Shown here piece after piece: positions 1 through 7,642 of a stretch of DNA of 64,000 nt (position 1 is its first letter; each line of letters starts with the position of its first letter). The notes beneath the pieces were generated by a model that worked only from the letters and a program-made list of their open reading frames with translations, had not been told where the DNA came from and did not search any database. Location: NCBI GenBank assembly GCA_963662515.1, contig OY759675.1, positions 4,154,001 to 4,218,000 of the forward strand, written 5' to 3'. The translations under genes and the position numbers were made by a program. The stretch comes from JAFGDI01 sp963662515 (GTDB taxonomy: Bacteria; Planctomycetota; Phycisphaerae; Sedimentisphaerales; SM23-30).

Positions 1-1
1 T

Positions 2-478
2 GGTTCTGCTTACCTGTACTTCGGCCAGGGCAACTGCAATGTGGTCAAACTCAACCCAGACATGGTCTCCTACGACCCGGCTGCGGTTAAGACCGTTACC
101 CCGGTCGATGCCAATGGCAAAAAGAGCTATAACGAAGGGGCGTTCATGATCAAACGAAAGGGCAAATACTACCTGATGTGGTCAGAGTTCGATACCCGTG
201 ACCCGCGATATAGTGTCTGCTACGCCGTAGCCGATTCACCCTTTGGCCCATTTGTCAGAGCCGCAAACAACCCGGTACTCAAGGCCAAAGGGCTGGTACT
301 CGGCGCCGGTCATCATTCAGTTGTGCAAACGCCCGGCACTGACAATTGGTACATCGCCTATCACCGCTTCGCAATCCCCAACGGCACCGGCTATAAACGC
401 GAAACCTGCATTTCACCCATGCACTTCAACCCCGAAGGTACTATTAAGCCCGTCGATGTTTATGAAGGTATAAATTAA
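2..478 (+). CDS. Glycoside hydrolase family 43 protein, C-terminal part (5' truncated by window edge)
   Basis: The frame is open from base 2, so this is the C-terminal 158 residues of a longer protein. A GTG at 41 is probably internal. The visible part looks like the last blades of a GH43 five-bladed propeller: YYLMWSEFDTRDPRYSVCYA, then DSPFGPF, then GHHSVVQTPGTDNWYIAYHR. The GHHS and WYIAYHR segments are hallmarks of that family. GH43 enzymes remove arabinose or xylose from plant or algal polysaccharides, usually outside the cytoplasm. The substrate cannot be read from this fragment, and the catalytic Asp and Glu of the N-terminal half lie outside the window. A strong terminator follows 10 bases downstream. 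Confidence 0.8.
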   Translation, partial: GSAYLYFGQGNCNVVKLNPDMVSYDPAAVKTVTPVDANGKKSYNEGAFMIKRKGKYYLMWSEFDTRDPRYSVCYAVADSPFGPFVRAANNPVLKAKGLVLGAGHHSVVQTPGTDNWYIAYHRFAIPNGTGYKRETCISPMHFNPEGTIKPVDVYEGIN

Positions 479-488
479 TGCATATCCC

Positions 489-553
489 AGATAGGATGTA
501 AGGACAAAAAGGATAAATTATCTTTCCCATCCTTACATCCTATCTGTTTTTTT
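489..553 (+). terminator. Intrinsic terminator after the GH43 gene
   Basis: A perfect 16-bp inverted repeat (489-504 with 530-545) is followed by seven T residues at 547-553. It closes the GH43 transcript. The opposite strand lacks a T-run after the stem, so it acts in the plus direction. Confidence 0.85.
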
Positions 554-575
554 AATGGTTGCTATCTTCGCTTAT

Positions 576-1190
576 TCACCTATCACTCAACGCCAGCTTA
601 ACACCCAGACCGGCAAACACGATGGCAAATGACCTCTGCACCCGCCTCAGTATTACCGGCGAATGGATCACATACGACCGCACCTGATGGGCAAACAGGC
701 CATAGACCACAAATACCAAAAAGGTCATCAGCATAAATACCCCGCTGAGAATAAGCATCTGGGCCAGGCCCGGCATAACACTGTCTTTCACTATGAACTG
801 CGGTAAAAAGGCCAGGAAAAATAATGTTAGCTTCGGATTGAGTATATTGAGCAGCATACCGCGGGTTATCCGTTGCCGGGCGGTCTGAACACCACTTCTG
901 CCAAACTCCATTATTCCCAGATCACGCCACATCTGCCATGCCATATAAAGCAGGTATGCCGCACCGGCATATTTCACCACCTGAAATACCAGCGCACTGG
1001 TATGCATTATCAGCGACAGACCCGATACACATGCCAGCAAATGCGGGATTATACCGGCAGTACAACCCACCGCCGCCGCCACTGCCGCCCTCCGACCGGC
1101 AAATAAACCGGTCGATACCGTATATATCACTCCGGTGCCGGGTATCAATACCACTACCAGTGATGTTATCAGAAATTCCAGACTCAACAT
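576..1190 (-). CDS. LysE/RhtB family amino-acid exporter
   Basis: A 204-residue, six-helix inner-membrane protein of the LysE/RhtB family, which exports amino acids such as lysine, homoserine or threonine by proton exchange. The N-terminal segment VVVLIPGTGVIYTVSTG is the conserved P-G-P-like family signature, and GMLLNILNPKLTLFFLAFLPQF is the typical mid-protein motif. I chose the ATG at 1190 because AGGGAG lies 9 bases upstream and because it leaves a 19-base gap to the preceding gene. A start at 1226 would overlap that gene. The exported substrate cannot be inferred. It is probably the second gene of a two-gene operon with the quinone reductase at 1210-1818. Confidence 0.85.
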   Translation of the reverse strand: MLSLEFLITSLVVVLIPGTGVIYTVSTGLFAGRRAAVAAAVGCTAGIIPHLLACVSGLSLIMHTSALVFQVVKYAGAAYLLYMAWQMWRDLGIMEFGRSGVQTARQRITRGMLLNILNPKLTLFFLAFLPQFIVKDSVMPGLAQMLILSGVFMLMTFLVFVVYGLFAHQVRSYVIHSPVILRRVQRSFAIVFAGLGVKLALSDR

Positions 1191-1209
1191 ATTTAAATAC
1201 TCCCTAAGA

Positions 1210-1818
1210 TCAAACGCGATCATCATTACCGGCGACAGCCTCGCAGATAATTTCCTGGGTTTCGGCCAGCCATTGCTTTCTCTGCTCTGCCGTACTGGTT
1301 ATTACAATGCCAAATGTCCGCCGCTGAAAATTACCCACCCCGCACAGGCCAAAAATGCAATCCTTCCAGATCCGTTCCAGCGGATCACCGAAAACCGCCT
1401 CTTCCCGAGCTGGGTCGGTATTAGATGTATTAAGAACTATGGCAAACCTGGCCTTGAGCAGACCCACAGGCACACCTTCGCCGCTGTCATCACCTACAAA
1501 CTCATATGCCAGCCCGGGCCGAACGACCCGATCTACCCAGCCAGTGAGAATAGCAGGCGGCTGGCCCCACCAGTTTGGATGAACGATCACAATACCCTGC
1601 GCCTGAGCCAGATCATCACAATGCCTGGCTACCAGCTCAGGCAGCACCGCCCCTCTGGCTGACTCCCCGGCAGGTATCACCGCCGGAAAATCCTCCCGAT
1701 AGAGATCATGGGCCATTACCTCATGACCATGCCGGGCCAGGGTCTGGCAAACACGCTGATATATGGCATAATTAAAACTGCCCTCATCCGGATGGGCCAG
1801 TATCACCAGCACTTTCAT
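1210..1818 (-). CDS. NAD(P)H:quinone oxidoreductase, flavodoxin-like fold (NQO1/MdaB/KefF type)
   Basis: A 202-residue flavoprotein. It opens with MKVLVILAHPDEGSFNYAI, the phosphate-binding first strand and loop of the flavodoxin-like fold. The central VHPNWWGQPPAILTGWVDRV matches the conserved FMN/FAD contact loop of the NQO1 family. Members reduce quinones or other electrophiles by two electrons with NAD(P)H and often act in detoxification. The start at 1818 has GAGAGG just upstream; the frame is open further out but without a ribosome site. A TTGACA-17-TATTAA promoter lies about 140 bases upstream. Whether its partner is the downstream LysE exporter is an inference from their 19-base spacing only. 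Confidence 0.82.
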   Translation of the reverse strand: MKVLVILAHPDEGSFNYAIYQRVCQTLARHGHEVMAHDLYREDFPAVIPAGESARGAVLPELVARHCDDLAQAQGIVIVHPNWWGQPPAILTGWVDRVVRPGLAYEFVGDDSGEGVPVGLLKARFAIVLNTSNTDPAREEAVFGDPLERIWKDCIFGLCGVGNFQRRTFGIVITSTAEQRKQWLAETQEIICEAVAGNDDRV

Positions 1819-1959
1819 ATAAACCTCTCCCATTTTCAGATCTTGCCGCCTATTTGGTAGCACCAGAAAGCCCGGCACTAAACTTACCCTGCGTCAAGTT
1901 AAACAAACCTCGTACTCCCTGATTACGGCCGTTACTCAGGTCATGTTCGCCATACTTAT

Positions 1960-1988
1960 TTAATATACATCAGATCGATCTTTGTCAA
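1960..1988 (-). promoter_or_regulatory. Sigma-70-type promoter for the quinone reductase/LysE pair
   Basis: On the minus strand TTGACA (1983-1988) and TATTAA (1960-1965) are separated by 17 bases, a near-consensus vegetative promoter. It points at the start codon at 1818 and would give a leader of about 135 nt. The rest of 1819-2162 holds no gene that I can see. Confidence 0.6.
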
Positions 1989-2162
1989 CACAAACACTAT
2001 GTGCATACATCAATATAAGACCTATCCATAAAACTAGTTATGAAGCTAATACTGCTCTGCCTGCTTAAGATAACACCCTGTTACCCTGCCTGCAAACAGT
2101 CTGGAGCATACCTACGAAATGCAGTACATACCCCCTGAGTAAAAAAACTTAACAAAAGGCTC

Positions 2163-2191
2163 TTGCAAATCTTACACTCTTTTGTTAGTAT
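2163..2191 (+). promoter_or_regulatory. Weak promoter candidate for the small basic protein
   Basis: TTGCAA (2163-2168), a 17-base spacer and TAGTAT (2186-2191) lie about 60 bases upstream of the start at 2253. Both boxes deviate from consensus, so this is only a candidate. Confidence 0.35.
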
Positions 2192-2252
2192 ATGGAACTC
2201 TATTTTGTTGAGAAACAAATATATAATTTTTTGATAGATTTTGGAGATTAAT

Positions 2253-2330
2253 ATGGGTAAACCAAGACGCCGTCGTAAAGTAGGCAGCAAGAAGAGAAAA
2301 GCTCGCTGGAAAGCTCGCAACCGCAAGTAA
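2253..2330 (+). CDS. 25-residue, extremely basic mini-protein, possibly ribosome-associated
   Basis: The reading frame ATG to TAA encodes 25 residues, 15 of them Lys or Arg, beginning MGKPRRRRKVGSKKRKARWK. It has a good ribosome site (TTGGAG, 6-7 bases before ATG), its own candidate promoter, and hairpins plus a terminator downstream. Length and composition recall bacterial ribosomal protein THX (about 26 residues, starting MGKGDRR) and other tiny ribosome-bound peptides. I do not recognise it as a named family, so the ribosomal idea is inference. Alternatively it could be a leader peptide for the CDF exporter at 2585. Translation looks likely because the ribosome site is well placed and codon choice within the Arg/Lys run is varied. 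Confidence 0.65.
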   Translation: MGKPRRRRKVGSKKRKARWKARNRK

Positions 2331-2421
2331 TTACAGATAGTTAGAGATCAGTATTGCAGATAAGGTCTGTATATTCTGGTTAATAACTCTAAAAATGTGA
2401 TTATTTGTATAGGGCCGCTTT

Positions 2422-2483
2422 CGCTGCGCAACTTATTGCGTAGCGCGACAAGGAAGTCATTATGAGACAGGCCTTGTGCCTGT
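2422..2483 (+). promoter_or_regulatory. Hairpin cluster in the leader of the CDF exporter
   Basis: Two hairpins precede a terminator. The first pairs CGCTGCGCAA (2422-2431) with TTGCGTAGCG (2436-2445), with one G-U pair. The second pairs ACAGGC with GCCTGT (2467-2483). Together with the terminator at 2497-2555 they form a compact structured segment between the mini-protein and the exporter. It may be a riboswitch-like element or simply the 3' end of the mini-protein transcript. No known riboswitch consensus is evident to me. Confidence 0.35.
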
Positions 2484-2496
2484 AAATATGCGAAAC

Positions 2497-2555
2497 AAGA
2501 AAGACACCTGTCCAATATATAATTATTGGTCAGGTGTCTTTCTTCGCGCATTTTT
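2497..2555 (+). terminator. Intrinsic terminator or attenuator just upstream of the CDF exporter
   Basis: A perfect 14-bp stem (2497-2510 with 2531-2544) has additional CCAA/TTGG pairing in the loop and GCG/CGC pairing outside, followed by TTTTT at 2551-2555. It ends 29 bases before the CDF start codon. That leaves little room for a separate promoter, so it may work as a conditional terminator for the exporter. Confidence 0.75.
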
Positions 2556-2584
2556 AATCGATAGGGATATCTGAGCATAAAGTT

Positions 2585-3484
2585 ATGGAAAGGTCGTCAC
2601 TTACAAAATATGCCTGGCTTTCTATTGCTGCTGCACTGGCTACAATAGCTTTAAAGACTATAGCATATATAATGACCGGGTCGGTTGGTCTGCTGTCAGA
2701 TGCTGCTGAATCAGTAGTAAATCTGATCGGAGCAGTTATGGCTCTGTGCATGTTACATATCGCCTCTCGGCCGGCAGATAAGGAACATCCTTATGGCCAT
2801 AGCAAAGCAGAATACTTTTCCAGCATAACAGAAGGTTTTCTGATATTAGTAGCGGCAGTTGCAATTGGCATAACAGCCATAAACCGCTTAATAAACCCCA
2901 GGCCGCTGGAGATACCATTTATAGGACTGGCTGTATCAATTACCGCCTCTATAATTAATCTTCTGGTAGCCCAAATACTCTCTCGGGCAGGTAAAGCTTA
3001 TAATTCGATCACATTGGAGGCTGATGCCAGGCATCTCATGACCGATGTCTGGACTTCTGCAGGGGTAATTGCCGGCGTGTTTATAGTGGGTATCTCTGGT
3101 TATCACATACTTGACCCGGCTATAGCAATACTTGTCTCAGCCAATATAGTCCACATAGGCTATAATCTGGTGCGCCGCTCAATAAACGGCCTGATGGATA
3201 CCAGTCTGGAAACCAAAGATATGGTTTTACTGGATAATGTATTAGACAAGTACCGCAGTCATGGCATTCAATTCCACGCCTTAAAAACTCGCCAATCAGC
3301 CGGTCGCTGCTATATAAGTGTGCATGTCTTAGTGCCTGGCGACTGGAGCGTGCACAAAGCTCATCACCTGGTAGAGAAAATAGAGGTTGATGTAAGAAAG
3401 GCTCTGAGCTGCGCCAATATAATCACCCACCTGGAACCCATAGAAGATATCATTTCTTATCCCGACAGCGTAACTGAGCATTGA
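2585..3484 (+). CDS. Cation diffusion facilitator (CDF) family metal exporter
   Basis: A 299-residue CDF protein: six transmembrane helices (about 1-205) and a cytoplasmic metal-sensing domain (about 210-295). Family motifs present are GLLSDAAESVVN in helix 2, HPYGHSKAEYFSS in the loop to helix 3, and HLMTD in helix 5. CDF dimers expel Zn, Fe, Mn or Co by proton exchange. The inferred site-A quartet here is Glu42, Asn46, His150, Asp154 rather than the Asp-Asp-His-Asp of FieF, so the metal may differ; I aligned this by eye. No strong ribosome site precedes the ATG. It follows a terminator by 29 bases, suggesting leader control. No obvious partner gene follows. Confidence 0.88.
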   Translation: MERSSLTKYAWLSIAAALATIALKTIAYIMTGSVGLLSDAAESVVNLIGAVMALCMLHIASRPADKEHPYGHSKAEYFSSITEGFLILVAAVAIGITAINRLINPRPLEIPFIGLAVSITASIINLLVAQILSRAGKAYNSITLEADARHLMTDVWTSAGVIAGVFIVGISGYHILDPAIAILVSANIVHIGYNLVRRSINGLMDTSLETKDMVLLDNVLDKYRSHGIQFHALKTRQSAGRCYISVHVLVPGDWSVHKAHHLVEKIEVDVRKALSCANIITHLEPIEDIISYPDSVTEH

Positions 3485-3768
3485 AATGGCATGTCCAATC
3501 TTATTCTATACTCCAAACAGAACAAATAATATTATCCCCCCACTGCTGGCCCTGATAGGCATTGCCCACCAATGTTTTGCAGAATAACATATTGCTCCCA
3601 AAATCCTTACCATTGAAAACAAAAGTATATGCCCGCTTTTATTTTTAGCAGTTATATGCAGTATAATGCGTATAACCCTTCCAGCCAAATTAGCTTACAC
3701 AATATGTAATATCAAATCTAGCCTGTCTTATATAGCAGAGCAACACATATATCAACCTATAAAAGCAA
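3485..3768. other. Gene-free stretch between convergent genes
   Basis: No reading frame with a ribosome site or recognisable product. The sequence is AT-rich with no repeat that I can see. It separates the convergent CDF and ActP-type genes. Confidence 0.5.
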
Positions 3769-3798
3769 CGGGCCTGTCATAAGATAATGACAGGCCCG
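3769..3798 (-). terminator. Terminator of the acetate symporter gene
   Basis: A perfect 12-bp inverted repeat (3769-3780 with 3787-3798) has a 6-base loop. On the minus strand it is followed by TTGCTTTTAT. It lies 30 bases beyond the stop codon of the minus-strand gene at 3828-5744. Confidence 0.7.
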
Positions 3799-3827
3799 TA
3801 AATAATTATACATTCAAAAGGGTGATT

Positions 3828-5744
3828 TTATTTTGCGTTAGCAGCTCTCAGGTCGGCAGCATCTTGTGCTGTTCCTTTGGTCATAAGAGAAACAACTACC
3901 AGGGTGATAAAGCTAAGCGGAACAGAAATGATCGCCGGGCTCTCCAGAGGTATGATCGCATCGGCAGGATTGAGGCCGTACTTAGCAAACATAGAGGGCG
4001 AGAGCAGAATAATAGACAGCGACGATACCATACCAACCAAGATAGAAGCAACAATACCGGAAGCTGTTGTTTTTTTCCAGAAAAGCATCATAATAACAGC
4101 TGGCAGATTTGCCGAAGCAGCAACTGCAAAAGCCCAACCCACCAGGAATGAGACATTCATACCTTTAAATGCAATACCCAATATTATCGCAATAATGCCA
4201 ACAGAAAAAGCTGCGGCCTTACCGGCAAACACCTTTTGTTTATCTGTCATTTTAACACCGAGGAAATTGTCCATAAAATCATGAGCAATAGCGCCGGAGG
4301 CTGCGACTATAAGCCCCGATACCGTACCCAGTACCGTAGCAAAAGCGATAGCCGAAATAATAGCAAACAACAGCGTGCCAAAAGAATTGGCCAGGAGCGG
4401 TGCTGACATATTATCACTTTCAAGATTGATAACATTATTCGTCATTGCCCCCAGGCCCATATAAAGCGTAAGTATATAGAATAAGCCGATCGAGCCGATA
4501 GCCACAATGGTTGACTTACGGGCACAAGCAGGTGATGGAACAGTGTAATAACGAATAAGAATATGAGGCAATGCGGCAGTACCACAAAACAGGGCAAGCA
4601 TGAGTGAGGCAAAATCAATACGCTCGAGAAGAGAACCTTCAACTTTGAATTTTTGCCCCGGTCTCATCAGGTCTGCACCAGAAGTATAGTTGGGATAATA
4701 GACTATAGTCTCACCTGCATTTGTTTTCAAAGGTAACGACTTTTTCCAGCGTTTAATAATAGTATTTTCATCACCGAGGATAGATAGATATTCAAATACG
4801 CCGACAGAGCCGGTCTTAACATCAGACTCTCCTTTGATCTTTTCTATAGTACCTACGCTTCTGAGCTTATTATCAGCAGACTTGGGCTGGCCGTTAATAA
4901 TTACCGAATCAGCAGTAGTAGTCACCCACTGACATTCTTCAAGAACAGCCTGATCGTCCTTCACATTTTTGAGCCACCATGAAGTATTGCCATCTTTATT
5001 AAGGGCAACGAACTTATCATCAAAGACCTCTGCTACACCATAACTGGCATCAAGAGGAATGATCGTACCAGACACTGAACTATAAGGCAGTGTTCTGTAA
5101 TCATACTCAGGCTCACCCGTGGTAAAACCACGATTAATCGTACAGAAAACCAGAATTGCAGAGAAGATAATGAGCAAACCACCTTTAAGGAATTGAACAT
5201 AAGTGGTAGAAGACATACCGGCAGTAGCTACTATAGTAATAACAATAGCACCAACCAGTACAACGCCAACCCAATGCTCCAGTCCCAACAGAGGCGTAAC
5301 CAGTACACCTGCACCAACCATCTGAGGGATAAGATAAAATATTGAAACAACCAGCGTGCTTATCGCAGCCACTAACTGAATACTGCGAGATTTGTACTTA
5401 CTGTCAAGAGCATCTGTAAAGGTATAACGACCGAGTTTTTTCATGGGTTCCGCAACCACAAACAGAGCTACTACCCACCCGGCAAGATAACCGATAGAAT
5501 AGAGAAAGCCATCATAACCCGCTGTGGCTATCATACCACAGATGCCAAGGAAAGAAGCAGCAGAAAGATAATCACCGGCAAAACTTACGCCATTAACCGC
5601 CCAATGGATCTGACCTCCAGCAGCGAAATAGCCGCTGGCACTTTTGGAGCGACGGCCCAGATAAAAACTCAAAAACAAAACAAAGCCTACAAAACAGGAA
5701 AAAACTACTACTGCTAAGGGCTGTATTTCAGCTAGCATACCCAT
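3828..5744 (-). CDS. actP: Sodium:solute symporter, ActP-type cation/acetate symporter with an enlarged loop
   Basis: A 638-residue sodium:solute symporter family protein. The N-terminal half (SFYLGRRSKSASGYFAAGG, then WAVNGVSFAGDYLSAASFLG, then GRYTFTDALDSKY) follows the acetate permease ActP pattern closely. The C-terminal half has FCGTAALPHILIRYYTVPS, also typical of ActP. The protein is about 90 residues longer than E. coli ActP. The excess sits in a hydrophilic segment (roughly residues 205-370) between two membrane helices, probably outside the membrane. GGAGAA lies 7 bases before the ATG. The preceding gene encodes the DUF485 protein that usually accompanies ActP, and a SatP-type channel gene lies further upstream, so acetate or a related short acid is the likely substrate. 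Confidence 0.88.
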   Translation of the reverse strand: MGMLAEIQPLAVVVFSCFVGFVLFLSFYLGRRSKSASGYFAAGGQIHWAVNGVSFAGDYLSAASFLGICGMIATAGYDGFLYSIGYLAGWVVALFVVAEPMKKLGRYTFTDALDSKYKSRSIQLVAAISTLVVSIFYLIPQMVGAGVLVTPLLGLEHWVGVVLVGAIVITIVATAGMSSTTYVQFLKGGLLIIFSAILVFCTINRGFTTGEPEYDYRTLPYSSVSGTIIPLDASYGVAEVFDDKFVALNKDGNTSWWLKNVKDDQAVLEECQWVTTTADSVIINGQPKSADNKLRSVGTIEKIKGESDVKTGSVGVFEYLSILGDENTIIKRWKKSLPLKTNAGETIVYYPNYTSGADLMRPGQKFKVEGSLLERIDFASLMLALFCGTAALPHILIRYYTVPSPACARKSTIVAIGSIGLFYILTLYMGLGAMTNNVINLESDNMSAPLLANSFGTLLFAIISAIAFATVLGTVSGLIVAASGAIAHDFMDNFLGVKMTDKQKVFAGKAAAFSVGIIAIILGIAFKGMNVSFLVGWAFAVAASANLPAVIMMLFWKKTTASGIVASILVGMVSSLSIILLSPSMFAKYGLNPADAIIPLESPAIISVPLSFITLVVVSLMTKGTAQDAADLRAANAK

Positions 5745-5817
5745 ATATTATTCTCCAAAATGATGTTATGTTCTAAAATGAGATCAAAGAATCAAAAAAA
5801 ACAGCCAGAAATTTATA

Positions 5818-6093
5818 TTACTTCTGGCCTTTGAGTTGATTTTCTTTTTTCGTACAGAGGAAATTGTAGATAAGGGCCATGATCATAGCCAGCAGAATAA
5901 GGCCAAAGCCATAGACGCAGGCCAGGTTAAGACCAAAAACAATTTCTTTGGCCATAAGACGCGCATTGACCAAATTAATTGTGACAAAGCCTACATATAC
6001 TATTGCATATATGAGGAACATCCAGGCACCGATAACGGTCTTATAGCCGGACGAAGGGTCGTGCTGTTGCTGTTGTGCAGGTTCATGCAGCAT
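5818..6093 (-). CDS. DUF485 family inner-membrane protein (YjcH-like partner of ActP)
   Basis: A 91-residue protein with two membrane helices (about 20-42 and 55-80): an amphipathic start, then YKTVIGAWMFLIYAIVYVGF, then FGLNLACVYGFGLILLAMIMALIYN and a Lys-rich tail. This is the DUF485 pattern, nearly always encoded next to ActP-type symporters. Its exact role is unknown, but it is assumed to assist the symporter. The ATG at 6093 has GGAG 7 bases upstream; the frame extends to 6117 without a ribosome site. It is 73 bases upstream of the symporter gene and almost certainly co-transcribed with it. Confidence 0.85.
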   Translation of the reverse strand: MLHEPAQQQQHDPSSGYKTVIGAWMFLIYAIVYVGFVTINLVNARLMAKEIVFGLNLACVYGFGLILLAMIMALIYNFLCTKKENQLKGQK

Positions 6094-6646
6094 AATCTTT
6101 CTCCTAAAATAACTCAAAACAATGAATTTTAAATATAGTTAATAAACCGATGACAAAATTTAATAGCAATATAAATTAACCTAATTAATAATAATTACAA
6201 GACTAATAATTATTTTAACCAGCAAGTCAAGTTACAAACTACACAAAGAAGAATAGCAGCTCTAAAACAAAACAATGAAAAACAAAACCATAACAGACTT
6301 AAATGTTTTATAAACCTAAAGATACAGCAAAACAAAGACACACCCATAAAAAGAAGCTTGATTCCACACTATTTTCCGAGAAGTACAGACTAAATAATCC
6401 ACAGAAATCTTTTAACCTGAAGTTCTACTTATCAAGCCATAACCCTAAACCAAGTTTAATATATTAGAACACAGTTATGCAAAGATAGTAAAAAAGAGAA
6501 GTTTACTATATTATCGTAATCCAGACATTACAATTAGTTTTATCATAATATATGACAGGTCGGGCTTGACGGCCAAGGCATAAGGAATCACCAATTCACC
6601 AGACGGTTTAGGCGATTGTTAAGGAAGGAGGATCAGGGAATAACAA
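6094..6646. other. AT-rich intergenic region upstream of the acetate symporter operon
   Basis: No gene seen. A minus-strand TTGACT (6225-6230) with 17-base spacing to ATTAGT (6202-6207) is a weak promoter candidate for the DUF485/symporter pair, giving a leader of about 100 nt. Long A and T tracts fill much of the rest. Confidence 0.35.
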
Positions 6647-6649
6647 CTA

Positions 6650-7264
6650 TCAGGCTGCCTGCCTGGCATTACACGGCCTGGGCTCTGGCGAACCCACAGT
6701 GCCGACAGGAAGAGCGTTAAAGCCAAATTTATCATTAAGCACTTCTGCCATAGCGAGATATATCGCACTGGCGCCGCAGAAAATACCTTCATAGCCGGCA
6801 ACAACACCCAACATTTCAATGCCGGTAAAATCTTTTACTGCTAATAAAGCAAAAAGAACTACAAGTGACCCAAAAACAACCTGCAAAGCCCGATTAGCCT
6901 TAAAAGTGCCAAAGAACATAAAGAGCGTAAACACGCCCCACATAGATAGATAACAGCCCATAAACGCCGGAGGGGTCGGGGTCATGTCAGGAAATATCTT
7001 TGGCATAAGCACCAGAGCTACCAAACTCAGCCAGAACATGCCATAGGATGTAAAAGCGGTAAGACCAAAAGTATTACCTTTCTTAAATTCGAGCACACCG
7101 GCGATAACCTGGGCCATACCACCATAAAACAAGCCCATAGCCAATACCATCGGACTGATATCAGCAAAAAAACCGGCATTATGAATATTTAGCAATATAG
7201 TGGTCATACCAAAGCCCATAAGACCCAAAGGTGCCGGATTAGCCAGTTTTTCTGTATTTATCAT
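6650..7264 (-). CDS. satP: Acetate uptake channel, GPR1/FUN34/YaaH (SatP) family
   Basis: A 204-residue protein with six predicted helices. It carries the family signature NPAPLGLMGFGMTTILLNIHN at residues 9-29, and the second-half segment GNTFGLTAFTSYGMFWLSL is also diagnostic. SatP proteins form hexameric acetate/succinate channels coupled to protons. Together with the ActP/DUF485 pair about 0.5 kb downstream, this gives two independent acetate-uptake routes in one locus. GGAAAG lies upstream of the ATG at 7264. The 5' leader contains a hairpin and an intrinsic terminator (7332-7420), pointing to control by premature termination. The long gap to the next gene suggests a separate transcript. 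Confidence 0.9.
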   Translation of the reverse strand: MINTEKLANPAPLGLMGFGMTTILLNIHNAGFFADISPMVLAMGLFYGGMAQVIAGVLEFKKGNTFGLTAFTSYGMFWLSLVALVLMPKIFPDMTPTPPAFMGCYLSMWGVFTLFMFFGTFKANRALQVVFGSLVVLFALLAVKDFTGIEMLGVVAGYEGIFCGASAIYLAMAEVLNDKFGFNALPVGTVGSPEPRPCNARQAA

Positions 7265-7331
7265 ATTAAAAATCTTTCCTATCAGTTAGTTTGCGGTATT
7301 TCGTAGTTATGGGCAGGTTTAATGCGGGCAG

Positions 7332-7420
7332 AAAAAAAGCCTCATAAGAACCCGCTTATGAGGCGCAACTTCTGCCCCAGGGCAAGAGGTGGTAAATAGT
7401 ACCTCAGTTCTTGTCTGGGG
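7332..7420 (-). promoter_or_regulatory. satP leader: hairpin followed by intrinsic terminator (attenuator candidate)
   Basis: On the minus strand a bulged hairpin (arms CCCCAG at 7415-7420 and CTGGGG at 7375-7380, with inner CAAGA/TCTTG and GGT/ACC pairs) is followed by a perfect 10-bp stem (7355-7364 with 7339-7348) and seven T residues (7332-7338). It lies about 70 bases before the satP start codon and no gene sits between. An intrinsic terminator in this place would stop transcription before satP unless relieved. I recognise no known riboswitch class. Confidence 0.6.
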
Positions 7421-7642
7421 CCGGGAATTGTAGCAATTATTTAACTTTTGTCAAGAGAGACTCAAAGAGATTATATATATGACAGCCATATAAATTAGAT
7501 TGACCGGAAATAATACTGATTTATAATCTACTCTACGGAAAATAGTTACAAATAAACTATTAAGACCAAAATTAAAATATTACGCACTACAATAAACAAT
7601 AAAATGAATGAGCAATAAGTCATTTTCGATCTGGTTAGATAT

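Noticed and set aside
1210..1818. KefF-type ancillary subunit for the CPA2 antiporter at 7643
   Set aside because: The fold fits, but the gene is 6 kb away on the other strand and paired with a LysE exporter; there is no evidence of a link.
2422..2483. Known NiCo (czcD) or Mn (yybP-ykoY) riboswitch before the CDF gene
   Set aside because: The context fits but I could not find the conserved core bases of either class, so I report only an unnamed structured leader.
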